Part shown: one piece after another, positions 10,301 to 19,800 of the stretch
How positions within the stretch are numbered: the stretch's first letter is position 1
Layout of the letters: every line of letters begins with the position of its first letter
DNA from: Ophioceras dolichostomum
Taxonomy: Eukaryota; Ascomycota; Sordariomycetes; Magnaporthales; Ophioceraceae
Direction: 5' to 3'
Length of the DNA: 23,942 nucleotides
Assembly: GCA_003049485.1 (NCBI GenBank)
Contig: PYST01000481.1
Location: 1-23,942 of the forward strand
The notes under the pieces: model-generated
Database searches by the model: none
What the model saw: the letters and a program-made list of their open reading frames with translations, nothing else
What the model was told of the DNA's origin: nothing
Translations under genes and position numbers: made by a program

Positions 10301-13300
10301 TGAAATGATTCGCCGCCATTTGATGCACTAAGTGCAAGAATTACCACATCTATGTACCTGAGCTCGGGTACCCCGACTAACGAAATAGGAAACTGGTGCA
10401 ATATCGCTGATGGTCGTTGGTCCTTCCTCGGTTTCTTTTGCTGTCTAGTCCCATTTGGGTTGCGCCAAGGCTGATGCTGCAGATACGAAAGGTTCGCGCC
10501 CTGCATACCCCCCTAGGTACGTATGTACTGGACAGCATCACCAGCCAGACGAGCCCAATGCCTGCTTCAGCTGCCTTCAGGCCTGTTCCGTGCGTGTGTG
10601 CTGGCAATGTGCCCGCTTATATTTCGGCAGTTGGCCCTCTGCATTAACACAGTTGTTATGGCATGGACTAACCAGGGCAAATTGTCGCTGCTAGTCGATA
10701 AATTCAGTCGATCTTCCGTGTCCCTTCGGAACACGGGGAGATAAGGTTAACCCCGTGTGGGTGTGGGTGTACCAAATACTTGCCGATGGATCTTGCCGAT
10801 GGCTGGGCCTTGCCTAGGGCCTGCGTTAAACAATGCTTACGGTTGTGATACGTAAAAGGGTCGGTGTGATCGTGATGGCAGTTGGATGATGGGGAGGTGT
10901 GGGAGCTGATCACCTCGAGCAGGGATTTGAGGGCGATGTATCGAATACTTCCTGACCTTGTATGCAACGTTCCCCCAAGTCTGGCACAGCCTGCTTGGAA
11001 TAACGGATCTCCAATTCCGTTTTGCCCTTTTGGCCGGCGTTGGGGTGCTGTTGGGATGCTGTTGGTCGCCGGATTGGGACTGATGGCGACCCGACAGTCT
11101 GGTTCGCGCTAGCGTCAGACCCATGCTCTTTGGCCACAGCTCCAGACCCCATCCAGGGATACCCTGACTTGAGACGAGCATCCTTGCCTTCGCACGTTGG
11201 GCTGAACAGTTTCTCGAGTTGCAGCTGCAGATTCCAGCTCGGCTGTCAAATTGCTCATTGCTCCCCCATGCCATGCTTTCATCCCCCTTCCTCCCTGCTT
11301 GACAGCCAGCCACGCGGAAGTCCACGGGTAGATGTGGTACTTCAGGGTGACACGAGATACCTTGCCTTTCTTTTCTCTCTCCATTGAGAATCAGACAAGG
11401 GGTGTGGGCTTGCTTTTGCCATCAGGTCTCCAAATCCCCATGTCCTTACCCTCCTATTAGCCGCCACCCTATGATGAGCCTGATGACACCTCTTTCCCTT
11501 CAAAGCAGAGGGCATCCGCGTGCCGGCCGAGAGTTGTCAAGCTGCAGGCTTGTCCCAAAAGGAGCTGGTTTCCGCCCATCAAGCGATGATCGAGGAGAGA
11601 CGGCCCTGTAAACTCCATGAGGCCCAGTAAAAAGGACCATGCATGCATATGGGCAATAAAAACGGAATTACATATGGGAGTTCGCCCAATGTCTTTTGCG
11701 GCCATCTCGTTTAGATTTTATCACCCAAACACCTAGAGACCGACCCCAAACTAACGGAGTTGTTTAACTGCAGTGCTCGCTCCTTCCCGGATACTGCTAC
11801 AAAAGTCGTACTCTCATCACCAGATATTAACGCAGTGAGCTGAGATTCTATTGGGAAATGGGAGATGCAGTCCTTGAGCGCCCGCTCTTGCCGCCCTTGC
11901 GACTCTAAAGACCGGAGTGCGGGTGGGAGAAGAGGCGGGAGTCTCCTCCTTTGCAGCGCACAGTTACCAAATGTTTTGATATCAGACCCTGCATTAGACT
12001 GTTGCCACACTGCCTACACACATTCCCCCTTTGACATTACTGTACTGTAACGGTGATGAGGTGCGGGGGGTAGAATATTGAACTGAAGTGTCTCGTTGTA
12101 AAGGATACTTGGGATATCGGCGGCCGGTTCATCCCGAGAGAACCACCCACTACCTTTGGTGAACCTAGCCAGGTTTGACTCTCTCTGCGGACGGACCCTT
12201 GTTGGATCTCGGACCGGCGCGAATCCGCTTTGGGCTGGCATAACTGGGAGGGAGAGACCGACAGACTACCAAGGCACATGTGGGGGGTTTCTGGCCGAAA
12301 CGGGCAGGCCCAATACGTTTGTACTCACCGGTGTCCTCATTCTGCAAGGAGATGCTGACAAAATCTTACATATAATTCCTCTCCTGAATCTTGGATCTTG
12401 GTTGGCCGGAGCTTTCTCGACTAAGTCAGAACCTACATAACCTAGTAGATAGATAGCAACCTACCTCGGCAAAACCTGCATGGAATATCAAGACATCGGG
12501 TGCCTATCTATGAAGACATCACGTCTCTTGAGCCACCCTCGCACATCTCAGTCATCCCTTTTCTACCTCGCCACCTCCCACCTGCCAACAAACTGGAACA
12601 TTACATGTGACAGGACGGGCAGGTTGCTTTCATTGTTGTGAGGACACATGGTGTTGGTACATAGGTCCGTTTCCAGCCCGGCAGGGGCATGAAGAGCACT
12701 CAACGGAACAACCCACGCAAGCCTGATTGTTCGAGCGATGTCTCGGCTAACCGCAGACCAGCAGATGTTGTGTAGACCTGCCATTTTTGGCTGGAGATCG
12801 CCCCCCCTCTCCCCCCCTGCCGGCCCAGTAAATCACGTCTCTTTGGCTGACATGCGGAGTGTAGCACGCGGCACACCTTTCGTCACATTCCCAATTCGGA
12901 AGCTGACTTGTTGCGGACCGCTCTGGGCCAACTACATACTCACAATACTCCCCCTGAGATGTCGTCGAGAACCTATCGTTCTGCACATCCTAGATATGCA
13001 CAGATGATAAAAGCACATCCCTTGAAAGATGGTAGCTGAGAAATACCCCAAGTGGACAACGCTAACGGAGGATAATTGTTCATGAGCGCCTGTTGGAAAG
13101 TTGGCTCGCCCACCCACTCTGATGCCCCTTGTTAACAAGTGCATACAGTCCTATACGTGCTACATATGCTATGGAAAAGGCACGTGCTAAGAACTATGTT
13201 CCTAGTGCAACACTCCTGGCAGTTCCCGTTGAGGTTTTAGTCTACTCGCCTCTGCCAGCTTCCTCGAACGCTAGCCTCCACGCATACAGATGATAGAGGG

Positions 13301-13501
13301 GAAGAGTTAAGCTCGTTTGTGACGATTCGTGATAGAAGTCATGAAAGGGTTGCTTGGAGAGATTGGAGCCTGCCTCACTCTTCAATATAGAGTGATTGGT
13401 CGATACCGAACTTTTTATATCGATGCCTTTCGCGCAGCACGTAGTGCTAGCGGCCAATGAAATTGATTGACTGTACTAGTCTGCGTGACAGTAAGTACTA
13501 C
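7341..13501. other. Gene-free stretch of about 6 kb
   Basis: No gene is supported. It contains an imperfect GGAT repeat (about 7393-7447), an 879-nt stop-free frame at 7839-8717 without an early ATG, a GC-rich patch of CCGTCCCCGCC-like repeats (about 8640-8690), a short block at 9727-9881 where both strands show coding-like codon choice, a 13-bp tandem duplication of CTTGCCGATGG (10779-10802), and a C-rich tract near 12800-12826. No rRNA or tRNA gene was recognised. The last part (about 13000-13501) is the 3' flank of the minus-strand dioxygenase gene. Confidence 0.45.
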
Positions 13502-14638
13502 TCATGGAGCGTAGAACTGCCTGGGCCAGATATTCATAGCCGTCTTGAGCCCCTCACCGATAGGTAGACCGGCGTGCTTTGTCCTTTCATCGCCCGTTTC
13601 GTTCGCGTGCAGGTTGACCCAGAACACCGCGTTACCCGCGATAGGCCTAAACGCCACTCCACCACGAGGGTGTCGTCTCCAAGGCGGATCATCCTCTGTC
13701 CAACGCCTCGCCATCTCTCTTTTTTCCTCGTTTTCCTTCTCCTCCTGCTCCTCCTTAGTTCTAGTCTTCTTGTTCTTGTCCTTGTTCTTCGCCGCGCTGC
13801 TCTCCAGTCCCTCGTCGCCATCGGACGCAACGACGGTAGGCTCCACGAAGGGGAAGTACGTCTCTCCACCCGTGCACCCATCTTGCAGCCCCACGAAGAA
13901 GCTGGCGACCCTGTTCCACGTCCGTCCGGACCCATCGTTCGCCACGCGGGGCGTGCGCCACCAGTCGTTGTGCATGTTGAATCTCTGCCCGGCGGTGTAG
14001 CGCACGAGCTGGGGCGGGCCCATCTCGTCGAAGCCGTCCCGGAGCATGGCGCCCATGAAGCGACGCGCCCTCCGCAGGACGCAGGACACGGCCGGGTCGT
14101 GCAAGGGCAGGCCGGCCGAGGAGCTGGTGCGGTCGACGGTGCGCTGTTGGGGACCGCCGCGGCCGAGCGGCTTGTCGACGCGGGAGGGGGCGAAGTGCGG
14201 CTCGCCCGTGCGGAGGAGGGCGGCCATGTCTGGGGGTGGGAGGAAGGAGTGGATGTAAATTATCAATGGCGAGAGGGAGACGATTTCGGTGCGATAGGGG
14301 TGGGATTCGTCGCACGTAAAGACGGCGGGAGTGGTGTCGGACTCCGGGACTGCTGCCGGAGGATGGTGGTTTGTGGGAGATGAGGATGAAGAGGACGATG
14401 GGGGGAAGAAGGGGAGTGCGAATGGGAAGTCGGGCAGTGGGAACTCTGGCACAAAGGCGAGAAGAGACAAGCTTGATTCTGGTACGAAGGCGAGAAGCCA
14501 TGGCGCTAGCAGAACAATGGCGCCGCAGAGAACGGCAATGTAGAACGGACTGGAGGGACGTGTTCGTGCTGTGGGCTCCTGAGGACTGGGGCTAGAGCCA
14601 ACTGGAGATGCGGCGGCTTTCGCCATCATGCAATGCAT
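13502..14638 (-). CDS. Prolyl 4-hydroxylase-type 2OG-Fe(II) dioxygenase
   Basis: A 378-residue intronless frame encodes a non-haem iron dioxygenase of the prolyl 4-hydroxylase alpha-subunit type, which uses 2-oxoglutarate and O2 to hydroxylate a substrate. The core shows QLVRYTAGQRFNMHNDWW with the iron ligands H223 and D225, then GGETYFPF (257-263), then the distal H355 in KHAGLPIGEGLK, where K365 is the expected 2-oxoglutarate ligand. A hydrophobic segment at about 32-52 looks like a signal anchor, so the enzyme probably sits in the ER or secretory membrane with its catalytic domain in the lumen. A Pro/Ser-rich linker follows. A Lys/Glu-rich low-complexity insertion of about 50 residues (roughly 270-320) separates GGET from the distal half. 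The frame stays open upstream to 14695 but without an ATG. The next ATGs at 14629 and 14626 are alternatives, and 14626 has the better start context. Substrate is unknown. Confidence 0.92.
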   Translation of the reverse strand: MHCMMAKAAASPVGSSPSPQEPTARTRPSSPFYIAVLCGAIVLLAPWLLAFVPESSLSLLAFVPEFPLPDFPFALPFFPPSSSSSSSPTNHHPPAAVPESDTTPAVFTCDESHPYRTEIVSLSPLIIYIHSFLPPPDMAALLRTGEPHFAPSRVDKPLGRGGPQQRTVDRTSSSAGLPLHDPAVSCVLRRARRFMGAMLRDGFDEMGPPQLVRYTAGQRFNMHNDWWRTPRVANDGSGRTWNRVASFFVGLQDGCTGGETYFPFVEPTVVASDGDEGLESSAAKNKDKNKKTRTKEEQEEKENEEKREMARRWTEDDPPWRRHPRGGVAFRPIAGNAVFWVNLHANETGDERTKHAGLPIGEGLKTAMNIWPRQFYAP

Positions 14639-16137
14639 TGGTATCTTGGCTGCCTGTTCATTTACAAAAGATGTGGGTGGATAGGAACCTCTCAAGTGCG
14701 TGTGCTAGTAGTGACCATGGTGGCAAGGCGTGGCACCCTACTAATAGGACTGAGCTGTCCCCAGCGGTGCTTCGAAGCTGTGCCAGACTGCCAGTGCCCA
14801 CCCCATCTGGTTCACTTTTCTTACATGCCCCCGTCCCTATCCCCTCGACTGATTGGGAGAACTACTTGGGTCTACTACCACGCACCGTGCATTCCGTGAG
14901 ATCCGAGCCCGTAAGTAGCACACCTATCACTCAAGCGCTGATGGGTACATGTCAAAATCATCCTTCCCATCCCCTACACCATCTCCATTGAAGTTGCATG
15001 TATAAGAAGTACATCAGACTGGTGGACAAATGCCGAACGTTGTTTAACAAGGCGGGCATAGCATGACCTCCTCTCAGGTTCCCCGACATCTAGTTGGTCC
15101 GGGGAATTAATCCACCACACTCGGCCTTATAGCCGATAATGACGGCGTGACGACTCCGCATTTTGCGCCGCGACGCCATTGGCTCTTGCTCAAGACACTC
15201 CAAACGAGGAGTTTCATCAGTTTCTCCGGTGGAGGGTAGAAGCAAACCTGGGAAGGAGGTATTGGGTACCTGGCTCTAGTACCACCAGCCGGACTTCACG
15301 GCTGGTGCGTCGGGGACTCCAAGGTGATAACAGGTGATAACTTTCATGATTGGCAATGTGAGATGAGGTCGCATGTACTTTCCCAATGCGGTTGTGACTC
15401 ACCATGTTCTTTTTGCATACAGCGCGGCGTGTAACTCATCCAACGCCTTACTTCTCGACGTTGAAGCCACCACCTTGTTCCAGTTATAGCCAAGATATCA
15501 CCATCACCACGGGCGAGCAAGCGAGTTGTGACGGCCCGCTGTGGAGCCCATGACAGTGGTTTACCGACGACCGCCTACCCGGTTACACTCTTTCCACCAC
15601 CAATCTTCAACAACAGACATCTCCTTTGACTCACTTCTCGATGCCAAATGGCAGACAGGATAGGCAGTCTCACAGACGGTTTGGGGCGCGCAGTTGCTCA
15701 CTTTGCTTCCCTCTTAAGTGAATCAACCCTGAAACCAGGGGCAAGATCACGTGACAGCACTGGCCGTGGATTGAAAAGTGGGCCCCATGAAGGATCACGG
15801 AACCGTGTCCGATCCTACAGCGCGGAACTTCCTCTGTTCCTGATCGTTGCCCGCCTGTCGTCATTTCATTCTTCAGCACCACGTCGCTCGTTTACTTTTG
15901 TTTCGGTCGCTGTGCAACACATTCCCTACGAGAACTCATCTACGGCCCATTTGCTCGACAGCCGATCACTCGGCCAGCCTCCCTTCGCAATCGTCTGTCT
16001 CGGCTCCTCTCCTCCATCGACCTCGTCAAGCATCATCAGACCTGCTTGCTCCCTCCTCTCGAACAAACTCAAACAAACGAACGAACCAACCATCTCTTCA
16101 CGCCGCCTCTGCCACATCTCTCTCGAGCTTCGAAGAA
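14639..16137. other. Divergent intergenic region, dioxygenase / small membrane protein
   Basis: These 1.5 kb separate the starts of the minus-strand dioxygenase gene and the plus-strand 169-residue protein gene, so both promoters should lie here. No clear TATA box was seen for either. A perfect 8-bp inverted repeat lies at 15284-15306. The last 250 nt before 16138 are C/T- and A/C-rich, typical of a fungal 5' leader. An ATG at 15648 opens a long frame that overlaps the downstream gene out of phase. Confidence 0.5.
15284..15306. repeat. Perfect 8-bp inverted repeat
   Basis: ACCAGCCG at 15284-15291 and its exact complement at 15299-15306 are separated by 7 nt. It lies in the divergent promoter region and could be a dimeric transcription factor site or a small hairpin. 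No factor can be assigned. Confidence 0.4.
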
Positions 16138-16647
16138 ATGTCCTGCTGCGGCGGCCCCTCGGGCAGCTTCCCGAACCCAAACGACCGCCGAGCCAACGGG
16201 CGCGCCTACCTGGCCAACAACCCCTACCGCGCCGGCGCCGGCGGCACCGGCGGCGACCCCAGCGGTTCCTCTTCTTCCAGCGGCGGCCGACGGCCGACCT
16301 TCTTCAGCCGACGCATCCACCGCGCGTCCTTCGTGGCGCAGAACCCGCGCTCCATCACGCTCCGGGAGTGTGGCATCCTACTGTTCGGCCTCTTCGCGCT
16401 GTACCGCGCGTTCGTCGTCGGGAACCGCGACGTGCGGCAGCTGCTGTTCGTCAGCCGCGTCGCCGATGTCTGCTGGCGCGAGAACGCCGTGTCGTGCGCG
16501 TGGCGGTACGCATTGCAGCTGTGGTACTTCTTCGCGTACAGCTGGGTCGGCGGTCTGGTGCCGTGGGCGTTCCTCGCTGCTGTTGTGGTGTTCTTCGGCG
16601 AGGAGGCGCTGGGGGCTTTGAGGAGGGGGGCTAGGGCGAAGAAGTGA
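16138..16647 (+). CDS. Small two-pass membrane protein, unknown function
   Basis: A single-exon frame of 169 residues begins MSCCGGPSGSF at an ATG in good context (GAAGAAATG, A at -3) and ends at TGA 16645-16647. The first 60 residues are Gly/Ser/Pro-rich and look disordered, with Cys3-Cys4 near the terminus as a possible lipidation site. Hydrophobic segments at about 76-94 and 137-153, with a conserved-looking loop rich in Arg, Trp and Cys between them (Cys112 and Cys120), suggest a two-pass membrane protein. The tail is basic (RRGARAKK). I do not recognise the family. The exon is very GC-rich and all three plus-strand frames are open across most of it. I chose this frame because its protein has a plausible membrane topology, while the alternatives are Arg- or Ser/Ala-rich translations without structure. 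Confidence 0.68.
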   Translation: MSCCGGPSGSFPNPNDRRANGRAYLANNPYRAGAGGTGGDPSGSSSSSGGRRPTFFSRRIHRASFVAQNPRSITLRECGILLFGLFALYRAFVVGNRDVRQLLFVSRVADVCWRENAVSCAWRYALQLWYFFAYSWVGGLVPWAFLAAVVVFFGEEALGALRRGARAKK

Positions 16648-17681
16648 GAAACGTGAGGAACAGGAGGAGGGGATATATCAGTACACACGAGGAGGACATG
16701 GAGAATAGGGAGGAGTGATGATAATGACGATGATGATGGAATCCTCCGGGTGATGGTAGGTCGGGGCCAGGGCACAGGAATAGACGGATTTCAGGATGGG
16801 GTGGGCCACGCGTCGGCGGTCATCGACGACAATACGATCATGTCGCGAAAGTCGCGGCGTCTGTGGCAAACAATGGCCTAGTTCTTCTCGAGTTGGATTA
16901 GATAGCCCGGCGTCCCTACCGTCTCTCTGTCGCGTCTCTCTGATGAATTCGCTACGACTGCCGGTCTATGTTACGTTACGGGCCTGTGCCCACAGCGAGC
17001 GCTTTGCTGCGATCCCGGCTTTGCGAACGGACTGGATGCCGCCGCCCTGTCCCCGCGTGTCGTCATGCTGACGCTACTGAGCCTCTTGTTACGGTTTTAC
17101 TCCTTTAATAATTACCTATAGAACCTGTCGCGCTCTGTAGTTAGTTCGTGCTAAGATCTACAGCGCCCCCCGAGAGGCCCCCTTGCATAATGGGTCCTCC
17201 AGCGAAGCATACCAAGTTTTATCTCCACTCCGCTTCCTCTTTGATGCGTCGTCTCGTCAACAAAGGGACCATACCCACCCCGATTCCCACTGGAACAGGG
17301 CAGCGGGGGTTTCTTTTCTGAAGGAGTCAAGTCTCTGATAATGGCATCACATCGTGTAGCCACCAGCGATTCCATGCTGCCTTCGTGGGATGGGCCACCC
17401 CGAACATCCAACCTCGACATCCCTCTCTCCTAAACGAACGGAAGTTTCAAGTCGGAGTTTCCGACAGGAAAGCGTGGTTTGGGGGTGAGGAGGGGAACCA
17501 AAGCAGACTTCCCCTGCTGAAAAGCTTGTGAAAAGGTGCATGTGCCTTCCTCCCTCTGCAGTGGTCTACCTAGGAGTCAAGGCCGTTAACGTCGTGTTCT
17601 ACGCGTTGCGCCGATACCTCTCTTCGGCGTTTTCCGCAATCAAGTTTTGTAAATCTCTTTACAGAACGAATGACGGGCGAC
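16648..17681. other. Intergenic, 3' flank of the small membrane protein gene
   Basis: No gene is supported in this stretch. The first 150 nt after the TGA contain a GA-rich segment and a GATGATGATG run (about 16715-16740), plausible 3' UTR. The open frames further on are under 100 codons and unremarkable. Confidence 0.5.
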
Positions 17682-17693
17682 ATGAAGTCAGTG

Positions 17694-17697
<4 letters not shown>
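17682..17697 (+). repeat. 16-bp direct repeat, left copy (putative TSD)
   Basis: This copy is identical to 17933-17948. The match stops exactly at both edges (C versus T before, A versus G after), as expected of a target-site duplication. Confidence 0.85.

Positions 17698-17730
<33 letters not shown>
17695..17730 (+). repeat. (AGT)12 microsatellite
   Basis: Twelve perfect AGT units, read as (ACT)n/(TAC)n on the minus strand. The run overlaps the end of the left 16-bp repeat by three bases. In the retroelement reading it is the element's 3' tail. Confidence 0.95.
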
Positions 17731-17732
<2 letters not shown>

Positions 17733-17740
17733 GATTTAAC

Positions 17741-17757
17741 GCCGGGCTCGGCCCGGC
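17741..17757. repeat. GC-rich hairpin next to the trinucleotide tail
   Basis: GCCGGGC at 17741-17747 and its complement at 17751-17757 enclose a 3-nt loop. It is close to the AGT run and probably marks the conserved 3' end of the proposed retroelement, where such elements carry the structure recognised by their reverse transcriptase. Confidence 0.6.
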
Positions 17758-17799
17758 TTCGACAGCCGGCCGTTAGCAGCCTCCCGGGGGGTATCTCGG

Positions 17800-17922
17800 T
17801 GCGCGTTCTATCTCGCTAATATACATAAACGGACAGAGGGGAGACAGAGGCGAATCGTGCNTGCGCGTTCTATCTCGCTAATATACATAAACGGACAGAG
17901 GGGAGACAGAGGCGAATCGTGC
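17800..17922 (+). repeat. 61-bp exact tandem duplication around an N
   Basis: Positions 17800-17860 and 17862-17922 are identical over 61 nt and are separated by the single ambiguous base N at 17861. Exact identity plus a lone N is what results when two contigs with an unmerged end overlap are joined by a scaffolder. I read this as an assembly artefact; the genome probably has one copy. Confidence 0.9.
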
Positions 17923-17932
17923 CTGGCTGGGT

Positions 17933-17948
17933 ATGAAGTCAGTGGAGT
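17933..17948 (+). repeat. 16-bp direct repeat, right copy (putative TSD)
   Basis: Identical to 17682-17697. It is followed directly by a 7-bp inverted repeat (17949-17964), which lies outside the proposed element. Confidence 0.85.
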
Positions 17949-18617
17949 GAGCTTTTGAAAGCTCAACGTGCAGCCGAATCTCCCGGCAAGCAATACAGCC
18001 GGAGAGGGCAAAGAGAGTGAGTGAGTAATAGGGCATTGTATTACCTAAGCTATACTAGGGTTCGGCAAGAAAGAGTGTGGTAATGCTGCTGTAAGAGTAC
18101 ATGGAGGAACCCTTTTGACTTGGTGAGTCGACTGTAGGTGCGTTATCAGAGCGCAACCGTTTTCACTGCCATGTCCCCGAAGCAGATTTTTGAGCCGTAC
18201 AGCTAGCCTATAGATACCTAGTAAGTGAGTAGTGGTAGATTTGTTCTGCCGTGCCAGCGGAGAAAACAGCTTCCTCCAAATGCCTCATTCCGAAGCACAT
18301 GGTAAAACTCTCACTCTCCTGCCCTTCCGCAGCTGCTTCACCAGGTGCTAGGTGCCTACCTACCTAAGCAGGCACTAGCTACCTTGTATTGGCATAGCCT
18401 TGGTTACCCCACGCTGTACCAGCAGCTGTGTTGATTTAAACAAGTCGATGTGCAGGGGACGGGGAACGGGATGATGGGTTGTAAAAGAGCACAAGAGATT
18501 AGACTTGTGAGTTGTGACTAGTACCAGGGCTCCAGGCCCGGTGCTTCGATGCTGGCTGTCGGTCCCGCCGGCAAGTCGAGGCTCAGTGAGGCTCTCCGCC
18601 CCTCGCAGGGGCGAGTT
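17949..18617. other. Intergenic, 3' flank of the DUF7689-like gene
   Basis: No gene is supported. CCTA runs occur at about 18355-18366 (GCCTACCTACCTA). The part next to 18617 is the 3' UTR side of the minus-strand gene. Confidence 0.5.
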
Positions 18618-19678
18618 TTAGAACTTGACGAGCTTGAACGTTGTGACGCAGGCGGGCTTCCAGCCCTTGGGCGCCTTGAACGCCAGCCAGGGCCTCACTT
18701 GCCAGGGGCTCGTGCCGCTGGGTCTCTTAGCATATTTGGCATGGGCAGCGTCCACCTTAGCCTGCTTCGCCTTCTGCTGCTTCTGCACCAGCTGGGCTTT
18801 GACTTTGGGGTCCTTGGCCGCTGCTGTCATCTCAGCCTTGGTCGGGGCCGGGGCGCGGCCGTCGTAGACCATGCCCGAGCGCGTCGTGGACAGGTCCGTC
18901 CTGGCGTAGATGCCGCCCGAGGTGGTGAAGTTGGCGTCCTTCTTCAGGATGGACCGGCCGGAGCTGGTCGTCTTGATAGCTGTGGTGGATGAAAAGTGGT
19001 GAGTTAGCAAGGGGGTGAATCGCAGTAACGAAGGTAGCAGGGTAAATTCGATAATTCGACGTACTCTCTGCCTGCTGCGCCGCCAGCCTGTGGGCATTGT
19101 AGCGGAACCGGTACCTAACAGTACCGTACTCGGAGGTGTTCTGGTTCGGGTGGTTGTTCTGGAGGAATGCCCGCTTGTGGCTGATGATGCTGTCCTCGCC
19201 CATCTTGGACTGGCAGTCCGACTGGTCCACCACAGGCTTCGGGGCCACGACCCTGTGCGCGTGGAGGGGCACACCTGGCTGGGTGGCCCTGGCGTACACC
19301 TCGCAGTCACCGGCACTGGGTGCCTCGTTCAGATCAACCTCGTACCAACCAATAAGCGCGTCTATTTTAAGAGAAAAGGGTCGTGGTCAGCGCGCAGAAG
19401 TCGACTACCCAGGGCGGCAGTAGTGGGGAGAGGATACGGCCAGAGGATGAGAGTAGTCGTAGTTGAAGGGGGTGGGACGGGAAAAGCTCACAGTTCACTC
19501 TCAGGGTGTCGATGTTGGGAGGAAGAATCCTGCGGTTTGTGATGCCGACTGCGTAGGCAAAGCAGTTATACACGTTCGACCGCGTCTGAAGGTGTTGTTG
19601 CCACTGCCCCACGCCGAAGGTCGCCGGCAGCCAGTTTGCCAGATCGATCTCCGCTTGGTCCATCTGTGGTTGCGCCAT
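18618..19678 (-). CDS. DUF7689-like protein, three exons, 281 aa
   Basis: Exons are 19492-19678, 19065-19361 and 18618-18979 on the minus strand. They join in frame (187+297+362 = 846 nt) to 281 residues. Intron 1 (130 nt) has a GTGAGC donor, a CTGAC branch point 24 nt from a TAG acceptor. Intron 2 (85 nt) has a GTACGT donor, a GCTAAC branch point and a CAG acceptor. The N-terminal half shows NCFAYAVG (N38, C39), then a LHAHRV block (H96, H98), SKMGED (114-119), ISH (H124) and EYGTVRYRF (140-148). This order resembles the bacterial family I know as DUF7689 (NCIAWA ... HAARQ ... SKLG ... H ... YG.V), whose function is not established. The Cys/His pattern recalls cysteine hydrolases, but catalysis is inference. 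Residues 208-245 are a Lys/Ala/Gln-rich helix and the C-terminus is basic with several Trp. No signal peptide or membrane segment is seen. It is divergent from the kinase-like gene. Confidence 0.78.
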
Positions 19679-19708
19679 CTTTGGAACTGACGATGAAGGA
19701 GGAGAGAA

Positions 19709-19723
19709 GGTAGGTAGGTAGGG
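19709..19723 (+). repeat. (TAGG)n repeat upstream of DUF7689-like gene
   Basis: Three to four TAGG units lie about 30 nt upstream of the DUF7689-like start codon, in its presumed 5' leader. Confidence 0.85.
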
Positions 19724-19800
19724 AGAAGTGCTAGTGCCTAGTGCCTAGTAGGTACTCGTAGTAGTGAGAGATGGACGAATCGACGAATATCCACGGGGAA

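Larger units (their letters stand above)
17682..17948 (-). mobile_element. Truncated non-LTR retroelement copy with 16-bp TSD
   Basis: A perfect 16-bp direct repeat (ATGAAGTCAGTGGAGT) lies at 17682-17697 and 17933-17948 and encloses 235 nt. Read on the minus strand, the enclosed body ends in a GC-rich hairpin (7-bp perfect stem at 17741-17757), then TTAAATCC, then a run of twelve TAC units (17695-17730) that abuts the repeat. A simple-sequence 3' tail bordered by a variable-length target-site duplication is the hallmark of LINE- or SINE-type insertion by target-primed reverse transcription. I recall TAC-type tails from some fungal LINEs. The body is far too short to encode a reverse transcriptase, so it would be a 5'-truncated or SINE-like copy. 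Part of the body is doubled around an N, so the true length is probably about 60 nt less. Confidence 0.55.

Noticed and set aside
10837..11325. 162-codon minus-strand frame
   Set aside because: No recognisable motif or GC-rich exon signature; other frames over the same DNA are equally open.
13574..14383. 269-codon plus-strand frame and a 246-codon minus-strand frame over 13761-14501
   Set aside because: Both are out-of-frame readings of the GC-rich dioxygenase gene, which alone contains the HxD, GGET and distal His/Lys motifs.
14639..14695. Extension of the dioxygenase frame upstream to 14695
   Set aside because: The extension starts at TTG with no ATG before 14638, and nuclear fungal genes rarely start at TTG.
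18549..19542. Plus-strand frames of 147 and 175 codons
   Set aside because: They are antisense to the three exons of the DUF7689-like gene and cross its intron sites without any motif.
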